DNA from: Iris pallida
Taxonomy: Eukaryota; Streptophyta; Magnoliopsida; Asparagales; Iridaceae
DNA length: 64,000 nt
Assembly: GCA_029216955.1 (NCBI GenBank)
Contig: JANAVB010029819.1
Coordinates: 35,639,331-35,703,330, forward strand
Reading direction: 5' to 3'
A model generated the notes under the pieces. It was not told the origin of the DNA, ran no database searches, and saw only the letters and a list, made by a program, of their open reading frames with translations. Position numbers and translations under genes: made by a program. Positions 31,916 to 44,934 of this stretch are shown piece by piece (within the stretch, counting starts at the first letter, position 1; each line of letters opens with the position of its first letter).

Positions 31916-34797
31916 TTATACATAGTACTTCTTAAGAAATTTGCCATTGATCGGCATCATGAGTAGATCTCCATTGGGCTTGGATAACCGATAGGCGCCA
32001 TTGGAAAACACGGTCTCAATTACATAAGGGCCTTCCCATTTTGCTTGGAATTTCCCTTTGCTTTTGTGAGTCATCACCATCGGTCTTCGAACAGCTAATA
32101 CCAGCTCGCCAACCTTGAATATCCTCTCTTTAACTTTACGGTTGAAAGTTTGAGATATACGGGCTTGATATAGCTCAATATTTTGTTGTGCTTGAAGATG
32201 CTTTCGTCCAATCCTTCAAGTTCTTGGAGTCGTAAGCGATCATTATTCTCTATAGTTAACTCATTAGCAATGGCTATTCGAAGAGATGGAATCTGGATTT
32301 CGAATGGAAGGACAACCTCACATCCATAAACCAGTAAGAATGGTATAAAACCAATATGAGTTCGGACTGTTGTTCGATAAGCCCATAAATATTCTCCAAG
32401 TTTCTCATTCCAATCACGTTTATTAGAAGAGACAAACTTTTTGAGAAGTTTAATGATCGTCTTGTTGAAAGCTTCGGCTAAACCATTAGCAGCTAGATTA
32501 TAAGCCGTAGAAGCCAGATTTTGAATTCGATTCTTATCACAGAACCGATAAAATGCCTGACAGGCAAATTGTTGTCCGTTGTCATTAATTATCCGTCGAG
32601 GAATCCCAAAATGATAAATGACATGGTGTTTGATGAAGCTGATCACATTAGATGTTTTCACTTCAGTAAGTGAAACTGCATCTGCCCACTTAGAAAAGTA
32701 ATCGGTTATAGCCAATATAAACCGATGTCCTTTAACAGAAGGAGGGTTAATCGAACCAATAATATCCATACCCCAAGCTTCGAAGGGCCAAGAAGCTGTT
32801 ATAGGATGTAGAAATTCAGAAGGTTGGTGGATAAAGTCAGCATGAATCTGACATGCTTTACATCTTTTGGCGTAATCTACAGCATCTGCTATCATGGAAG
32901 GCCAATAATACCCCATTCTTCGAATGCGGTCCTGTAACTTCGGACCTGGTTGATGAGCACCACAGACACCATCATGAGCCTCACGGAGTGTCTGTTTAGC
33001 TTTACTTTCTGAGGGACAGCGCAGCAAGAGTCCATCGTATGAACGACGATATAACATATGTAAAGACGAATCATAGTAAAATCGAAATGATCGTCTCTTG
33101 ATTGATGCAGCTTCTTTTGGATCCTCAGGTAAAATCCCATGAACCGCATAGTCAATGAATGGACTTCTCCAATCCTTCTGCTGGGAACTTGACTCTGTAG
33201 TATAACTCTGTTTAATAAATAGATTATTCTTAACACAGAATAAGTCTCGGTCCAACAAAGTTATTGTATTTTGTCTTCGAATCGGAACAGCCAAGTCTGC
33301 AGCTAAGCTAGCAAGAGCATCAGCTTCCACATTCTGAGAATGTGGTACGAATTCGATAAAGAATCCTTTGAATGAAAAGATCAACTCGATTACCACTTGA
33401 TGATAAGGGATGAGGTCAGGATTTCTGACTTCATAAGTTTCTCTAACTTGATTAACAATTAGTTGAGAATCTCCATAAGCTTCTAGGAACTTGATATCCA
33501 ATTGCTTTGCTACTTGGAGCCCAATCAGCAAAGTATTGTATTCTGCTACATTGTTAGAGCATGGCTCATTGAGAGAGTAGGCACGATATATGACCATTTT
33601 ATCAGGAGAAACCAAGACGATTCCTACTCCAGAGACGATATTACCTTTAGGTCCAACCCATGATGCTCCATCAAAATATAATTGCCAGATGTCATCCTTC
33701 AAAGTCATGTTGCAATCCACGACTTCATCTGGAATGTCCTCATATAACTTCGATGTTTCAGGTATAGGGTGAGCAGCTAAGAAATCAGCTAATGCTTGAC
33801 CCTTTACTGATTTTTGAGGTACATAAACCATGTCATAAGGAGTGAGCAACATCGCCCAGGTAGCTAACCTAGAGTTAAGAATGCTTGGTTTTCTCATCAA
33901 TACCCGAATGTGATTTATTCTAGAGATAACATGAATAGTATGTCTTGTCACATAATGTCTTATCTTTTGGACTGTAAAAACCAAGGCCAGACATTTATTT
34001 TCTACAGGAGTATACCTATGTTCAGCTCCGACCATCATTCGGCTAAGATAATAAATTGCTTGTTCATGTCCCATATCACTTTTTTGTGCAAGAAGAGCAC
34101 CAAGTGAATGATCTAAAGCTCGAACATATAGCAAAAATGGTCTTCCTACTACTGGAGGTACCAGAACAGGTAGATTTGTAAGGTATTGTTTGATGTCATT
34201 GAAGGCTTTTTGACACGCTTCATCCCAAACAAATGATACACCCTTCTTTAATAGACGAGAGAAAGGTTGACATCTCCCAGAGAGATTAGATATAAATCTT
34301 CTGATATAAGCAATGTGACCCTGAAAGCCACGGAGTTCTTTCAGGTTACGAGGAGGACGCATTTCAAGAATTGCTTTAACTTTATCAGGATCAACATGGA
34401 TACCCTGAGAAGTAATGACAAATCCTAAAAATTTGCCACTGGAAACCCCTAAGAAAGACTTAGTAGGGTTCATTTTCAATTGATATTGACGCATCAATTC
34501 AAATATTGTCTTCAAGTCTTGAATGTGATCATCTTTTAATCGACTCTTGACAGCAATGTCATCTACGTAACATTCAACTGTCTTCCGTAGATGTTCTTGA
34601 AAGATGTTGCTCATAGCCCGTTGATACGTGGCACCGACGTTTTTAAGACCAAATGGCATAACCGTATAGCAGTAAACCCCAAGGGGTGTACGAAAAGAAG
34701 TATGCTTCTCATCTTCTGGATGCATCTTAATTTGATTATATCCTGAGAATCCATCCATGAAAGACATACATTCAAAACCGCATGTATTGTCTATCAT
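31916..34797 (-). pseudogene. Tat-B reverse transcriptase, RNase H, second RNase H and integrase
   Basis: 900 open codons from 34797, then a one-base frameshift near 32195; the end of the integrase continues in another frame to the stop at 31916-31918. Order: reverse transcriptase (FMDGFSGYNQI, TVMPFGLKNVGATY, YVDD at 34558-34569), Ty3 RNase H (LLYVRALDHSLGALL, AIYYLSRMM), archaeal-type RNase H (YFDGAS, VAEYNTLLIGL, GDSQLIV, EADALASLA), integrase with a complete HHCC finger (HDGVCGAHQ..CKACQ) and DDE core (GMDIIGS, ITDYFSKWADA, INDNGQQF, NGLAEAFNK). The C-terminus ends KKYYV as in Tat-A. Dual RNase H places it in the Tat clade. Confidence 0.9.
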
Positions 34798-35334
34798 GAC
34801 ATCGGTAATCGGAAGTAGAAATTTATCCTTTGGACAAGCTGTATTAAGATCTCAAAAATCTATACAAACTCGGACTTTTTCGTTCTTCTTTATAACATGA
34901 ACAATGTTGGCAACCTAATCAGGGTGTTGTTCTTCACGAATAAAGCCACATGTCATCAGCTTTTTTACTACCGCCTCAATTACATCCATCATATCTGGTC
35001 AAAAATGTTGTTGCTATTGCTGTTGTTTTACAGGCTTGGCATTAGGAAGAATATTGAGTTTATGAGTAGCAACTTTAGGATCTAGACCTGGCATATCCTC
35101 ATAACTCCATGCAAAAATATCAATATATTCTTTGATCAATTTTATCAACTCTTTCTTTTCATCTTCAGAAAGGTTTTTACTGATGAATATTGGTTTGGAC
35201 GTAGTTCCATCTCCAACATGAATCTGGACAATCTCATCCTCTGTAGGTGGCTGTCGCTGTTCAAAACGAAGTTCCCATTGAGTGTCCATCTGTTGAGCCC
35301 AAGGATCATTCTCAAATGGTTCAAGATTTACCAT
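34798..35334 (-). pseudogene. Tat-B reverse transcriptase N-terminus, with stops
   Basis: In frame with the segment downstream but carrying four stops, at about 35018, 34997, 34916 and 34853. Recognisable blocks: RQPPTEDEIVQIHVGDG, EYIDIFAWSYEDMPGLDP, FIREEQHPD, DKFLLPITDVMID. Each stop can be explained by a single C-to-T or G-to-A change. Confidence 0.82.
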
Positions 35335-37185
35335 CAGTTTGAACCATGTTTACTGAGAATTTTTGTTCAGATTCATCATAATAACCTCCTCTAACATATG
35401 AGGAGTGACACGTATCGAATTCGATGAATTGGATTTCTTTTGAATCTGATGATTGTGAAGAGCTAGAAAAGAATTCTTCTTGTATATCATCATTAAACAT
35501 ATGGGACGGATCATATCCCAACCCATGATGAGTTTTCTGATAAAACAGATTACCACTTAATGGTAATCGTCTACCCTTGCCTTGATTAAGACCTTGTATT
35601 GTCTTCAAATCATATCCTATATTCTGGATAATCTTGAGAGATTGTTGACTATATTTATCAATTCGGATTCTTCCTTTATCTTTATCTCTCAGATCATCTA
35701 TCTGATCAATAGGGATATTTCTAGCCAGGCCAAACACAATTTGACGCTTGTTTTTCTTATCAGACGGAATCACGAAATAAGATTCCTCGTGACGTCTATA
35801 AGTTACACAAGCTTGTGATGAAGCGGCTACAGGAAGAAGATAGGTAGAAGATGTTAGGAACCTTTGAGTATAAGGTCCAACATCGACATGAGGAGGAAAA
35901 GAATTTTCCTTATTGTCAATGTATAAGGTTTCCTCTGTATCTATGTCGTCTTTATATTGATGACTTTGATTATCAGAAGATAAAGTCATTCTTTCAACAA
36001 ATTTGACAGCCATATACTCAAAAAGAAAATCTTCATTGATATCAAAAAGTACAAAATGATCAATATTTACATCATTTACAATTTGACTACTACGCTTAGG
36101 ATTAATCATTAACGGACCATCATCCGTCTTTTGCGTAGACTTGCCAAGATTGACGATCAATGGTGGCTCTGGATTATTCGTACGAAAAGTACGCCCTTTG
36201 ACCTTGATCACAAGAGGTTGAACTTGGCTTTTAACAGGAACATTCACTGATTCCTCAGATGAAGCTTGAGTTCTTCCTTTAACATTGATCATCAAAGGTT
36301 GATTGTTGACAGGTTGGGGTTGAATTTGCCCTTTGACTTTGATTTTCAAAGGTTGCTCTTCTGGTGAATCTTCATTAATAGACTGATCTTTAGCAAATGA
36401 TCGATCTTCAGCTATGTCTGATATCTCCTTCATATGTTCTTGTTTGTAGAGCTTTGAATCAGAAAAATAGGCTTCGACACCCTTGAAAGGATTGATATCA
36501 GCAAACTCAGTCTTCACAACCCCTTGGGAATCCACGTACTTGAAGCATTGGTAGAGAGTTGAAGGCACGATGTTATGCTCATGTAACCACGGTCTTCCAA
36601 GAAGGATGTTGTAGGATACGTCTGAATTAATAACATAGAATGTTGCCATCGTTCGAAGATCACCAATCTGGATTTTCCGACGAATTTTCCTCAGTGGTTT
36701 ACTCTTTCCAGAGTTGAATCCAACGATTATGGTACTAGTGTAAGTCAAGTCACTAGTAGGAATCCTCAACGGTCTTAGCATACTTTGAAGAATTATGCTA
36801 ATGGAAGACCCAGGATCAATATAAATCCTATCAACTTCAGTGGATTCAATATACCCAGTATAGTACAAAGGCCTGTCATGCATGTTATGCTTCAACAGTA
36901 TATCTTCTTGTGCAAAGGTAATATTAGGAATTACCTCCATCACACTATGACATTGTAGGCATGACAATGGTATATTATCAGGAGTCTTGAGTTGAGCTAA
37001 GCAGGAGTCAGCTTGCAGCAAAGCTTCACTCAAGGTTTCGCGACTTTCTTTAGAAAGGCGAAGCAACTCGAAGATAGATAGTCTAGCCGAAGTATTGGCT
37101 AACTGGGATAGAATATCAAATTTATAGGGTTTCATCACCACCGCCTGACTAGAAGCAGACTTCAATGGGACGTCAAAGGGTACTG
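35335..37185 (-). pseudogene. Tat-B protease segment and second G-patch-like module
   Basis: Open frame of about 617 codons. In order: PYKFDILSQLANTSARLS (as in Tat-A), CLQCHS, DILLKHNMHDRPLYYTGYI, protease motif IDPGSSISII, YNILLGRPWLHEH, a linker with several KVKGRT/INVKGRT-type repeats, then a G-patch-like module (KIIQNIGYDLKTIQGLNQGKG and HHGLGYDP) and a Ser-rich acidic tail. The upstream piece is out of frame: the true N-terminal continuation lies in the frame ending near 37173. Confidence 0.8.
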
Positions 37186-38219
37186 CTTTTCTGTTTCCCC
37201 TTTTCAACCACAGATGGTTTAGCAGGAACAGGAGACGGTTGAGTTGGTGGTGTTTCAACATTCTCTGCATCTTTGGAGGACCCCTCATAATCTTTGTGGT
37301 ACTCTTTCCCAGATCTTGTACCAGCAAAGGTTTCTTCTTCAGACTCAGAAGAAGGAAGAACCATATTGCAGGATTTAGTCTTCCTTTCCTTAGCCTTCTT
37401 CTTACGAAGATTGTTATGAGGAACCTCAGAACCCAATCCAACAGTGGATTTTTGACTTTAAATTTGTAAAGGAAGTCGTATTCCTTTATCATAATTCAAA
37501 CCTTCTGCCTTTTGAAAGTCATAACCCATCTTCTTCATGAGAAGGATAGATTGCTGACTGTACAAGTGAGTGGGTAGCGGACTTTTAACAGGTGGTTCAA
37601 CAGAGGAAGAAGAAGAGATCTCTGTAACTACAGGAGAATGAGGAATAGAAGTCTCTGTAGCTACGGGAGAAGAAGGATTCGGGATACGAGGAAAAATCCC
37701 TACAGGAGCTTTTTCATAAGTAGCGAAGACTTGTTGTGCCCTGTATAAGGGAACACCATTCATGGCTAGCCACTGCTGATGAGTAAGCTTAAGCTTTGTA
37801 GGAGGAGCCAGACTTGGAGGGCATATGCTCAATCTTCTCAGTCTATCTTCCAAAGGAATGCCATCCCATAAATGATCCAAATCATCAGGATCTGGAATAA
37901 CATAAGAAATCATGTTGCAGGTTTCGACTTTATTACCTTTCCTGGATTTTGAAGTTTTACCTTCATCTTCCATTTCAGGTACTACGTCAGGATGTACCCA
38001 CATAATTTCACCATTCTTTAATATAAGAGGCAACAAACCTTTATTTTCTTCCCTAGCAGGCGGGATATTCACAATCTTTATCGCCGCCTTCGGAATTGGA
38101 ACAATCCCATCTGGTATTTGCTGAGAAGGAAAATCTCTGAATTGAAGAGAAACCATATTGGTTGTGACCGTATGCTCATCGTTAGTTAAAGAGATGGCAT
38201 TGGCATTAATCAGCTCTTA
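37173..38219 (-). pseudogene. Tat-B linker with first G-patch-like module
   Basis: The frame is continuous with gag but broken by stops at about 38218 and 37457. It reads GEIMWVHPDVVPEM (as at the left edge of the window), CNMISYV, then a segment absent from Tat-A: HLWDGIPLEDRLRRLSI, HQQWLAMNGVPLYRAQQVF, a Pro/Ser/Thr linker, and a G-patch-like module (LLMKKMGYDFQKAEGLNYDKG, later GLGSEVPH). After that comes a second CNM motif (KSCNMVLPSSESEE) and TFAGTRSGKEYHKDY, which matches Tat-A again. A frameshift near 37180 separates it from the protease. Confidence 0.75.
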
Positions 38220-39758
38220 GATTTTTTTAGGACATAACAAGCCCTGGTGGGATGATTGATGTATCTGTGATAGATACAATTTGGGATTGTCAGTCAGATT
38301 CACCTCATTAGGCCTCTTTGGCTCCGGGATCTGGAGTTTGCCACTCTTCACCAGACATTGGAATATCCCTGGGATATCACTCTCGTCAAAAGAATATTCT
38401 TCTTTTGGCTTAGAAGACTCCTGATTATTCGGCATCATTTTGTTTTTGGAAAGATTAACCATAAGGGTGTCCTTTCCTTTTGTATTACGATTGCCAGAAT
38501 TATTACCAGGATTACCTTTCTTTCCCTTATCCTCTGAGGCAAAGATCATTCCATGTTCACGAGCCAACCTACCATTGGTCTCGGCAGAAACTGCTGCTAT
38601 AATAAACGAGGCCCAATCTGTGAATTAGGAACCCGTGAAGACAGCAATGGATGGTCGCAGATTCATCTTGCATGTAGCAATTAACGCTGAATCTGGCATA
38701 CCAGGAGGCATCTTTAGAGTCGCCTGTCAGAAATGTTCAATAAACGTCCGAGTATCTTCTTTCTCCTTTTGTTTGATTTCTATTAAGGAGGACATGTTCA
38801 TGTCTATACCTCCTTCATAGAAGCGGGAGAGAAATATTGCCTTAAATTCGTCAAAAGGCGAAATGCAATTGTCGGGTAAACTACGATACCAGTCGTAAGC
38901 TGAACCCGTCAAGCACCCAATGAACACTCGAGTGAGAAGAGCATTATTTTTCTGTAGATGTACAGTCATAATATCAAAGTAATGGATATATTGACTAGGA
39001 GAAGCCTTTCCATCAAACAATACCATTGATTGTGGCTTAAATTTCGGTAGAAAGGGTACATCATTCCAATGAGGAGGATAAGGTTGCTTAATCCCTAACC
39101 TCTGGAGTTGATCCTTGTGCTTCAAAACTTCAAACTGTGCTTTGAGCTCATGCACTGCTTGAATGGCTTCACTGGTTTGAGGAAGCATATTTGATTGAAT
39201 GGTTGTTGGATGTACCATAACCCCCACCGGAGATGGTACATCTTCTAGAATGATGGGATCTGGAGATGCCAAATTTTGGTTAACAGCAAGCTCTTGAATA
39301 TTCAAAGGTATATCAGTCCCTTGGCTATCTTGAGTTTGTGCTGCTACCTGCACCGGTGTTACTATTGCCGGTTGAGCAGTTTGTTGAGCCGTTATTATCT
39401 GGTGCATGCTTTGAATCATGTTAAGCATGTCTGTCAGTGATTGCTCAATGGCAGTGAGACGCTGTTCTGTATTAGCAGATGACGTCTCTGGTTCATCTCC
39501 AATAGCGTAGGATTCAACCTCTCTTGAAGATATAGAGGGATTAGTATAGAGGTATGAATCAACACTATCAGTTTCAGATTCAAAAGATTGAGTACCCCCA
39601 GCTTCTGAATTAGAAGTCTGCAACTGTCTTTGTCTTCTTGATCGAGTATTCTGATATACTCCTTCAAAGGAATCAAGAAGTCTGTTGAATTGTTGTTGAC
39701 CTGGTGTTTGGGACGTGTTCCGTCTAGGATGTCGTCCTCTGTTGGTATGAGATGCCAT
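38220..39758 (-). pseudogene. Tat-B Gag
   Basis: The ATG at 39758 (MASHTNRGRHPRRN) is a plausible start, but the frame is open further upstream. A predicted coiled-coil segment (TEQRLTAIEQSLTDMLNMI) and a Gln/Pro-rich spacer are followed by a retrotransposon-gag core: QPYPPHWNDVPFLPKFKPQS, LTGSAYDWYRSLPDNCISPF and FKAIFLSRFYEGG. In-frame stops at about 38727 and 38632; the stop at 38218 separates it from the downstream linker. I see no CCHC zinc knuckle, so nucleic-acid binding would have to come from elsewhere, perhaps the basic N-terminal repeats or the G-patch-like modules (inference). Confidence 0.8.
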
Positions 39759-40638
39759 GTTGACTGATGTACATGACAACTCATGTTCTTGGTCATCATC
39801 TTGTTGTTGAGGCCTATTAAAATTTAACTGATCAAAAACTAATCGTTTAGAAACCGAACAACAACATTTAATTACAATCTGGAGACACTCACAATGATGA
39901 TTTTCTTGGGGGAGTGTCACGGGAGATTGTCTATTTTTATGCTTTTGTATTAGCAATTCGCGTAAATCAGAAGGAGTAGATGAAGTAGTCTTCTTTATTA
40001 CATTTGGGATAGAAAAATGTTTAGTCCCTTGTGTATAAAGAAGATTACTGGCTGCATTCGCAGAACCAAACGGTACATTTTTACGTGCTTGGAGTTGCGC
40101 ACGTAAATCCTGAGATTTTTGAGCACGAAGGACTCCATCTTCATTGTGTGTAATTTATAAGTTTTGTACCTTGCGTACAGCAGTGTAAGAAGGTTGTTGG
40201 TTGAAAACAGAAGTTTTACCAACTATGTTTTTATGCTTCATGCGTGTAGGTATATTCACTTTAGATACAGAAGCATCGTTGTGAATTTTATCTACACTGT
40301 CACAGACAGGAGATTTACCTTTACGCGTAGAGCGCAAAACATGAGTATCTGCCACATTATAAATGGGAGATTTTCCTTTACGTGTAGAACGTAAATTTTG
40401 TGTGTCTACCATATCACAGACAGGAGACTTATTGTTACGCTCAGAACGTAAGGCATTGGAGTCTGCCACGTCACAGACGGGCGACATGTTTTTACGCCCA
40501 GGACATAAAACCTGATTTTTACGCTCAGGGCGCAAAACCTGATTTTTACGCCCAGAGCGTAACACCGGAAAGTCTGCTACGTTACAAACGAGAGACTTGT
40601 TTTTACGCGCATGGCGTATCACCGAAGTAAAGAATGCC
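39759..40638 (-). pseudogene. Tat-B Gag N-terminal extension with 19-residue basic repeats
   Basis: Same frame as gag, with one stop near 40155; cut at 40638 by LARD-2. From 40622 down to about 40280 it encodes repeats of consensus RKxKSPVCDVxDxxxLRSx: five full 19-residue units and two short 9-residue ones (RKNQVLRPE, RKNQVLCPG). At DNA level the unit boundary is a palindrome such as TTACGC-CCAGA-GCGTAA (40546-40562), TTACG/CGTAA (40435-40451) and TTTACG/CGTAAA (40377-40395). The same palindrome family fills the intron of the antisense gene. Whether it was translated as part of Gag is inferred from the open frame. Confidence 0.65.
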
Positions 40639-41719
40639 TGTGAGCACCCTGAATTTTGGGTTGATTTTTTTTTCGCTTTATTTTATTTTCTGATTTATTG
40701 GTTTCGATAAATAATTTATTCTGTTATTTTTCTTTAATTGTACTTTCCCGTGCCATTGATATTTGGAGTATCAGGGATGTTCAACTCTGGAAATCTTCTT
40801 CACGAGTTTTAGAGTGGACAGGATTACCTTCATGGCGGGATATGGTGTCCCACTCAAACTTGTTCCCTTGTGCTCTTTTTGCTTCGCTGAACTTCGGGTC
40901 GAATTAGACCGTTTGATTATTAATTAATTTTCCCACTCTTTTCCTTGATCATTTTTAGCACGTTACCGAGACTTTTAATTTTGGAGCGCAAGACCAGTCA
41001 GTTTCTTGAAACCAACTTCTCATGCAAGAACTACTCGAGACGCTCGTCACCCATGACCTTCGTGTCCCACTCAGACACGCCATCTTGTGCTCTATTTGCT
41101 TCGCCAACTTTCTCGACACGTGACCTAATTTTATTTCACCCCACGGTGTCACATTTATCTTCCAACTTAATTTGTGGGTCCCCTGTCGACCAAAACCTGT
41201 CCGCCCCAACTATGGACATTGCCCACATTGAGCCTACTACCCGTCCGCCACTTGTGTCCTATTTATTGGAATACCCATGTGCTACTTATTTGCCCATGAT
41301 CATCAACGCCTAATTTTAATTCGATTTTTGCACAATGTCCAGTTTTGACCCAATCCGGCTCCACCGAGTCCAGCCCATCTCCATGTTATTCTCCATCATA
41401 ACACCCTCATATTTTCTTGCCCAAAAATATTAGTACTCATTCTACCCATTTTTTAATTATTTATTGGAATTTTCCTTGAATTAAATCCCTATAGGATAAC
41501 CTACTTTTTTCTATATTTAACCATAGCCATTGATTCCTCCTTTAAATCCTAACCCACTATTCCCAACTTCTCCTCACAGATGGTGCTGTTGGCCCTAATT
41601 TCTAGGATAACACTTTTCTTCCATTCTCTCTCTTCTCATTTATTATTACTACATCTCTTTCTCTCTCTTTCTATTATTCAACAACCACAACAACAATACA
41701 CAACAACACCAGCCAACTC

Positions 41720-42200
41720 CTCACCATGCAGCCCCAACCTCCAAGGCATGGCCCAACTACTCATGGCCGAGCTTGGCTCCGGCCACCTCCTCCTGCTAGC
41801 CATCGCCGTGGTCAGCCGACCTCTCCACACACAATCTCCTCCTCCTTCTACTTCCATTCCGCCACCACCTACATCATCATTCCACCACCACCTCCACCCT
41901 CGTCGGGATGAGCTGCCGCCCGACCCTCGTCGAGGCCGCACAGCACTCCGTCGTCGCTGGCCTGGTCGAGCACGGCCTCGCACAACGCCATCAGCAACAA
42001 CGGACAGTTGCAGGCGCGCACGCGCGTGCGCGGGCCGCCGTCGTGCGCCGCCGCGCCGCCGCGTGGGCCGCCGTGGCTCGCCGTGGGTGCACCCCACCCT
42101 AGGCACTCCTTCCCTGACGGCCACCGTCCTCTGGGATGCGCCGTCGAGGCGATCCGTGCGTTTTGCACGACGTCCCGTCGTGACGACCTCGGGAAGGACG
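41720..42200. other. GC-rich island in the LARD-2 LTR
   Basis: Strongly GC-rich, including a GCGCGCACGCGCGTGCGCG run at about 42014-42032. It occupies the same place relative to the TATA box as the island in LARD-1, without obvious sequence identity. Confidence 0.5.
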
Positions 42201-42604
42201 CTGAAATCGTGCCCCATCGCAGCAACTTCGTGTGCATTTTCCCCGAAATCCGACCGTTGGATTGACGATTTCTTCCTTCCGTCGCAATCTCAGTATATCC
42301 ACCTTCACCCATATCAATTTTCGTCCGTTGATTTTATCGTTTGATACATCAAAACCGGCCACCAAGTTGACCGTTTAAATTGTATTAAATTTGGACAGTT
42401 TCGCGGGGTCAACTTCGTCAGCTTGTATCTTCTCCACCACAGCTCCTTTTGGCGTGCTACTAGTTCCTGTGCAAAGCTGGTATAACCCTCTTACTACCCC
42501 TCCAGTTTCGTTTCATTGTGAGCTTGTTTGATTGATTGAATTTGACGCCAAAGTTGGCCGTCCGAATTCGTAATTTCCAAATTATAAATTCTATTTTTGA
42601 ACAC

Positions 42605-43200
42605 GGGACTCCAGATTTAATTTCTGACACCACCATTAGATTCGTGGCATCGTTCTGGCATGTTTTCATATAAAATTTGTTAGATTTGGAGAACATGGGC
42701 CCTGACATGCATTTCGGTACAAAGTGGGTCCCACATTCTGGGTCAACGGGACTTTTTGACGTCGGCTCAACGGAATCCAATTTCGGATATACCGTTAAGT
42801 TCGTATCATCATTCTGGACTCGTTGACATATAATTTGCTAGGTTTTGGTGGACATTGGATCGGACACGCATTTCGGTGCAAGTCAGATACCAATATCCGG
42901 GCCAACGGGTCACTTTGAGATCGGCTCATCGGAATCCAATTCCGGATATACCGTTGAGTTCGTATCGTCATTCTGGACTCGTTGACATATAGTTTGCTAA
43001 GTTTTGAGAACTTTGGCTCCGGCACGCATTTTCGTGCAAATCGGAATTCCAAGTTCTGGTCAACGGGCCAAATTGAGATCGGGTCAACGGAATCCAGTTC
43101 TGGAGATACTGTTGTGTTCGTATCGTCATTCTAGTTTCGTTGATATATAATTTTTTATATTTTATTGACTTGTTTTCTTGCACGTTTTTCGGTGCAAAAC
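42605..43200. repeat. Degenerate 160-bp tandem repeat in the LARD-2 LTR
   Basis: GGAATCCAATT-type starts recur at about 42771, 42931 and 43089, with an older copy from about 42606. Each is followed by GTATCGTCATTCTGGACTCG-like and CGCATTTCGGTGCA-like blocks. Confidence 0.75.
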
Positions 43201-44934
43201 GGCTCCGACACGGACACCATTTTGACCCAAAATTACCTTTTTGCCCTTGTGTCCAAATTGGACCGATAGATAGGCTATCCTAGCTAATTTGACCATTCTG
43301 GACACGTTGGCGACGTTCATTTCATCGTCCGACAATGTTTGTTGATAGTTTCTCTGAGTTTACCCTTTTTATAATTAATTAATAATTAATTCTTATAATG
43401 TTCGTATTTCGAGATTAGTACAACGAAACTGAGCTCAGTCAATTCCAGTGATCTTACATCGCTAAAATTAACAAGATGAACACGTGGATCACTATGATAA
43501 GATTATCAACCTTACCATTGATATTCTTATCTCGATTTGCGTGTCGTAAGTTTCGACGTACGAATAACGAAGTACACTTCATATTTTCAATAATTAGACT
43601 AGAATTTACCCTGTTGACCAGTTGACCCAAAGTCAACTGTAAGTCAACGCTTGACCTAGTTTGACTAGATTATTGATTGGAGTTGACCTAGAGTTAATGT
43701 GACTAAAAGAACATAGGATAAATAGATTGTTTGTAGGGATTCATTTATTACAACTTGAACACCTTGTAACCTGTGTTGCTTTAAATAGGACTATGTGGCT
43801 TCAATGGGACCCCCTATACTTATCAGCTGTTCAGGTTATCGAGGCGAGTACATTCTCTGATCATTTTATATCCTGCTTAGAATTATTTCCTGCAGTAGAT
43901 TACTTTATTTGTACTGTCACGTTGGTCACACGGATTAGTACTATACGGATCCCTTCTTGAGATGTTATCCTTAGGGAGCATCGGGTACTCTACGTTCTGT
44001 GCATTTCACTTACGTAGCGTACCATATGCTTCTTTGGTTCTTTTATTACTTGTGACATATACCCTTATGATCACAGAGTCTCCTAGAATCTCTTATCCCA
44101 TTTACTGGGTGTCCTAGAATCTCCTAGAACCTCCAATTTTGGGACTACTATGTACCACCCTTCGGGGGCTTACCACCCTTCGGGGGCTATTACATAGAAT
44201 CATAATATAACCTGTTTGGATCCTTGTGTACTGATTGGGGTACGGGGGAGTAGAAGTAGACATGTGAATAATACCCAAGTAGTATCTTATCAGAATCTCT
44301 TCCATAGTGTCTTATCAGAATCTCCTATGCCATTTACATGTCTATATTGTACTCTGACTCACTAGCCACATGTTAGTTCTTTATTTATAGTAGATATTTC
44401 TATTACAGCTTTCTCTCTCTGTTTACATACTTCACTTCTTTCAGTACTTGTATCTTACTTTAGTGCATGATTATATCTTCTAACCTGCTATGAACTGTTG
44501 AGATGTACTATACTCGCTCCAGTCCTGACTGGACTTGTTGATAAATTTTACAGATAGTCTGGAGGTGCCTGTTAGCCTAGAGGAGACACAGTAGAGGTTG
44601 TTTAGATAGTTATTTCATTTGTCTGGAGTTGTATTTGCTTTGTGGATTACTGTATATGAGTTTGAGGTATATTTCTGGGTTTTTGTATCTTAGACACTTA
44701 GACTTCTATCTCCTATATCTCTTTTGGATTTCATGTTTTATCTATCCTTATCATGCTCTACCTTAGATGTGATTGAGACTGTATCTGCTATGTCACCCCC
44801 ATTCGGGGAGTATAAACTGTTTAGCATTATTTTGTAGATGTTGTGACCTAGGACAGCGTTCTACCACCGACACTGCGGCGTAGGCTGGGCGTTGTTACGT
44901 TCTCGTACCCTAACAGTGGGTGCGGGTCGTGACA

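Larger units (their letters stand above)
40639..44934 (+). repeat. LARD-2 5' LTR
   Basis: Begins TGTGAGCACCC and ends TCGTGACA. A TATA-like CTATATTTAA lies near 41509-41518. A GC-rich island at about 41720-42200 gives ORFs of up to 254 codons (41580-42344, Pro/Arg-rich, no recognised domain). About four tandem copies of a 160-bp degenerate repeat lie at 42605-43200. A 20-bp direct repeat containing ACCACCCTTCGGGGGC is at 44153-44188. Confidence 0.88.

Noticed and set aside
41580..42344. 254-codon ORF in the LARD-2 LTR
   Set aside because: Low-complexity Pro/Arg composition in a GC island. The 3' LTR copy is cut before it, so it cannot be tested, and no domain is seen.
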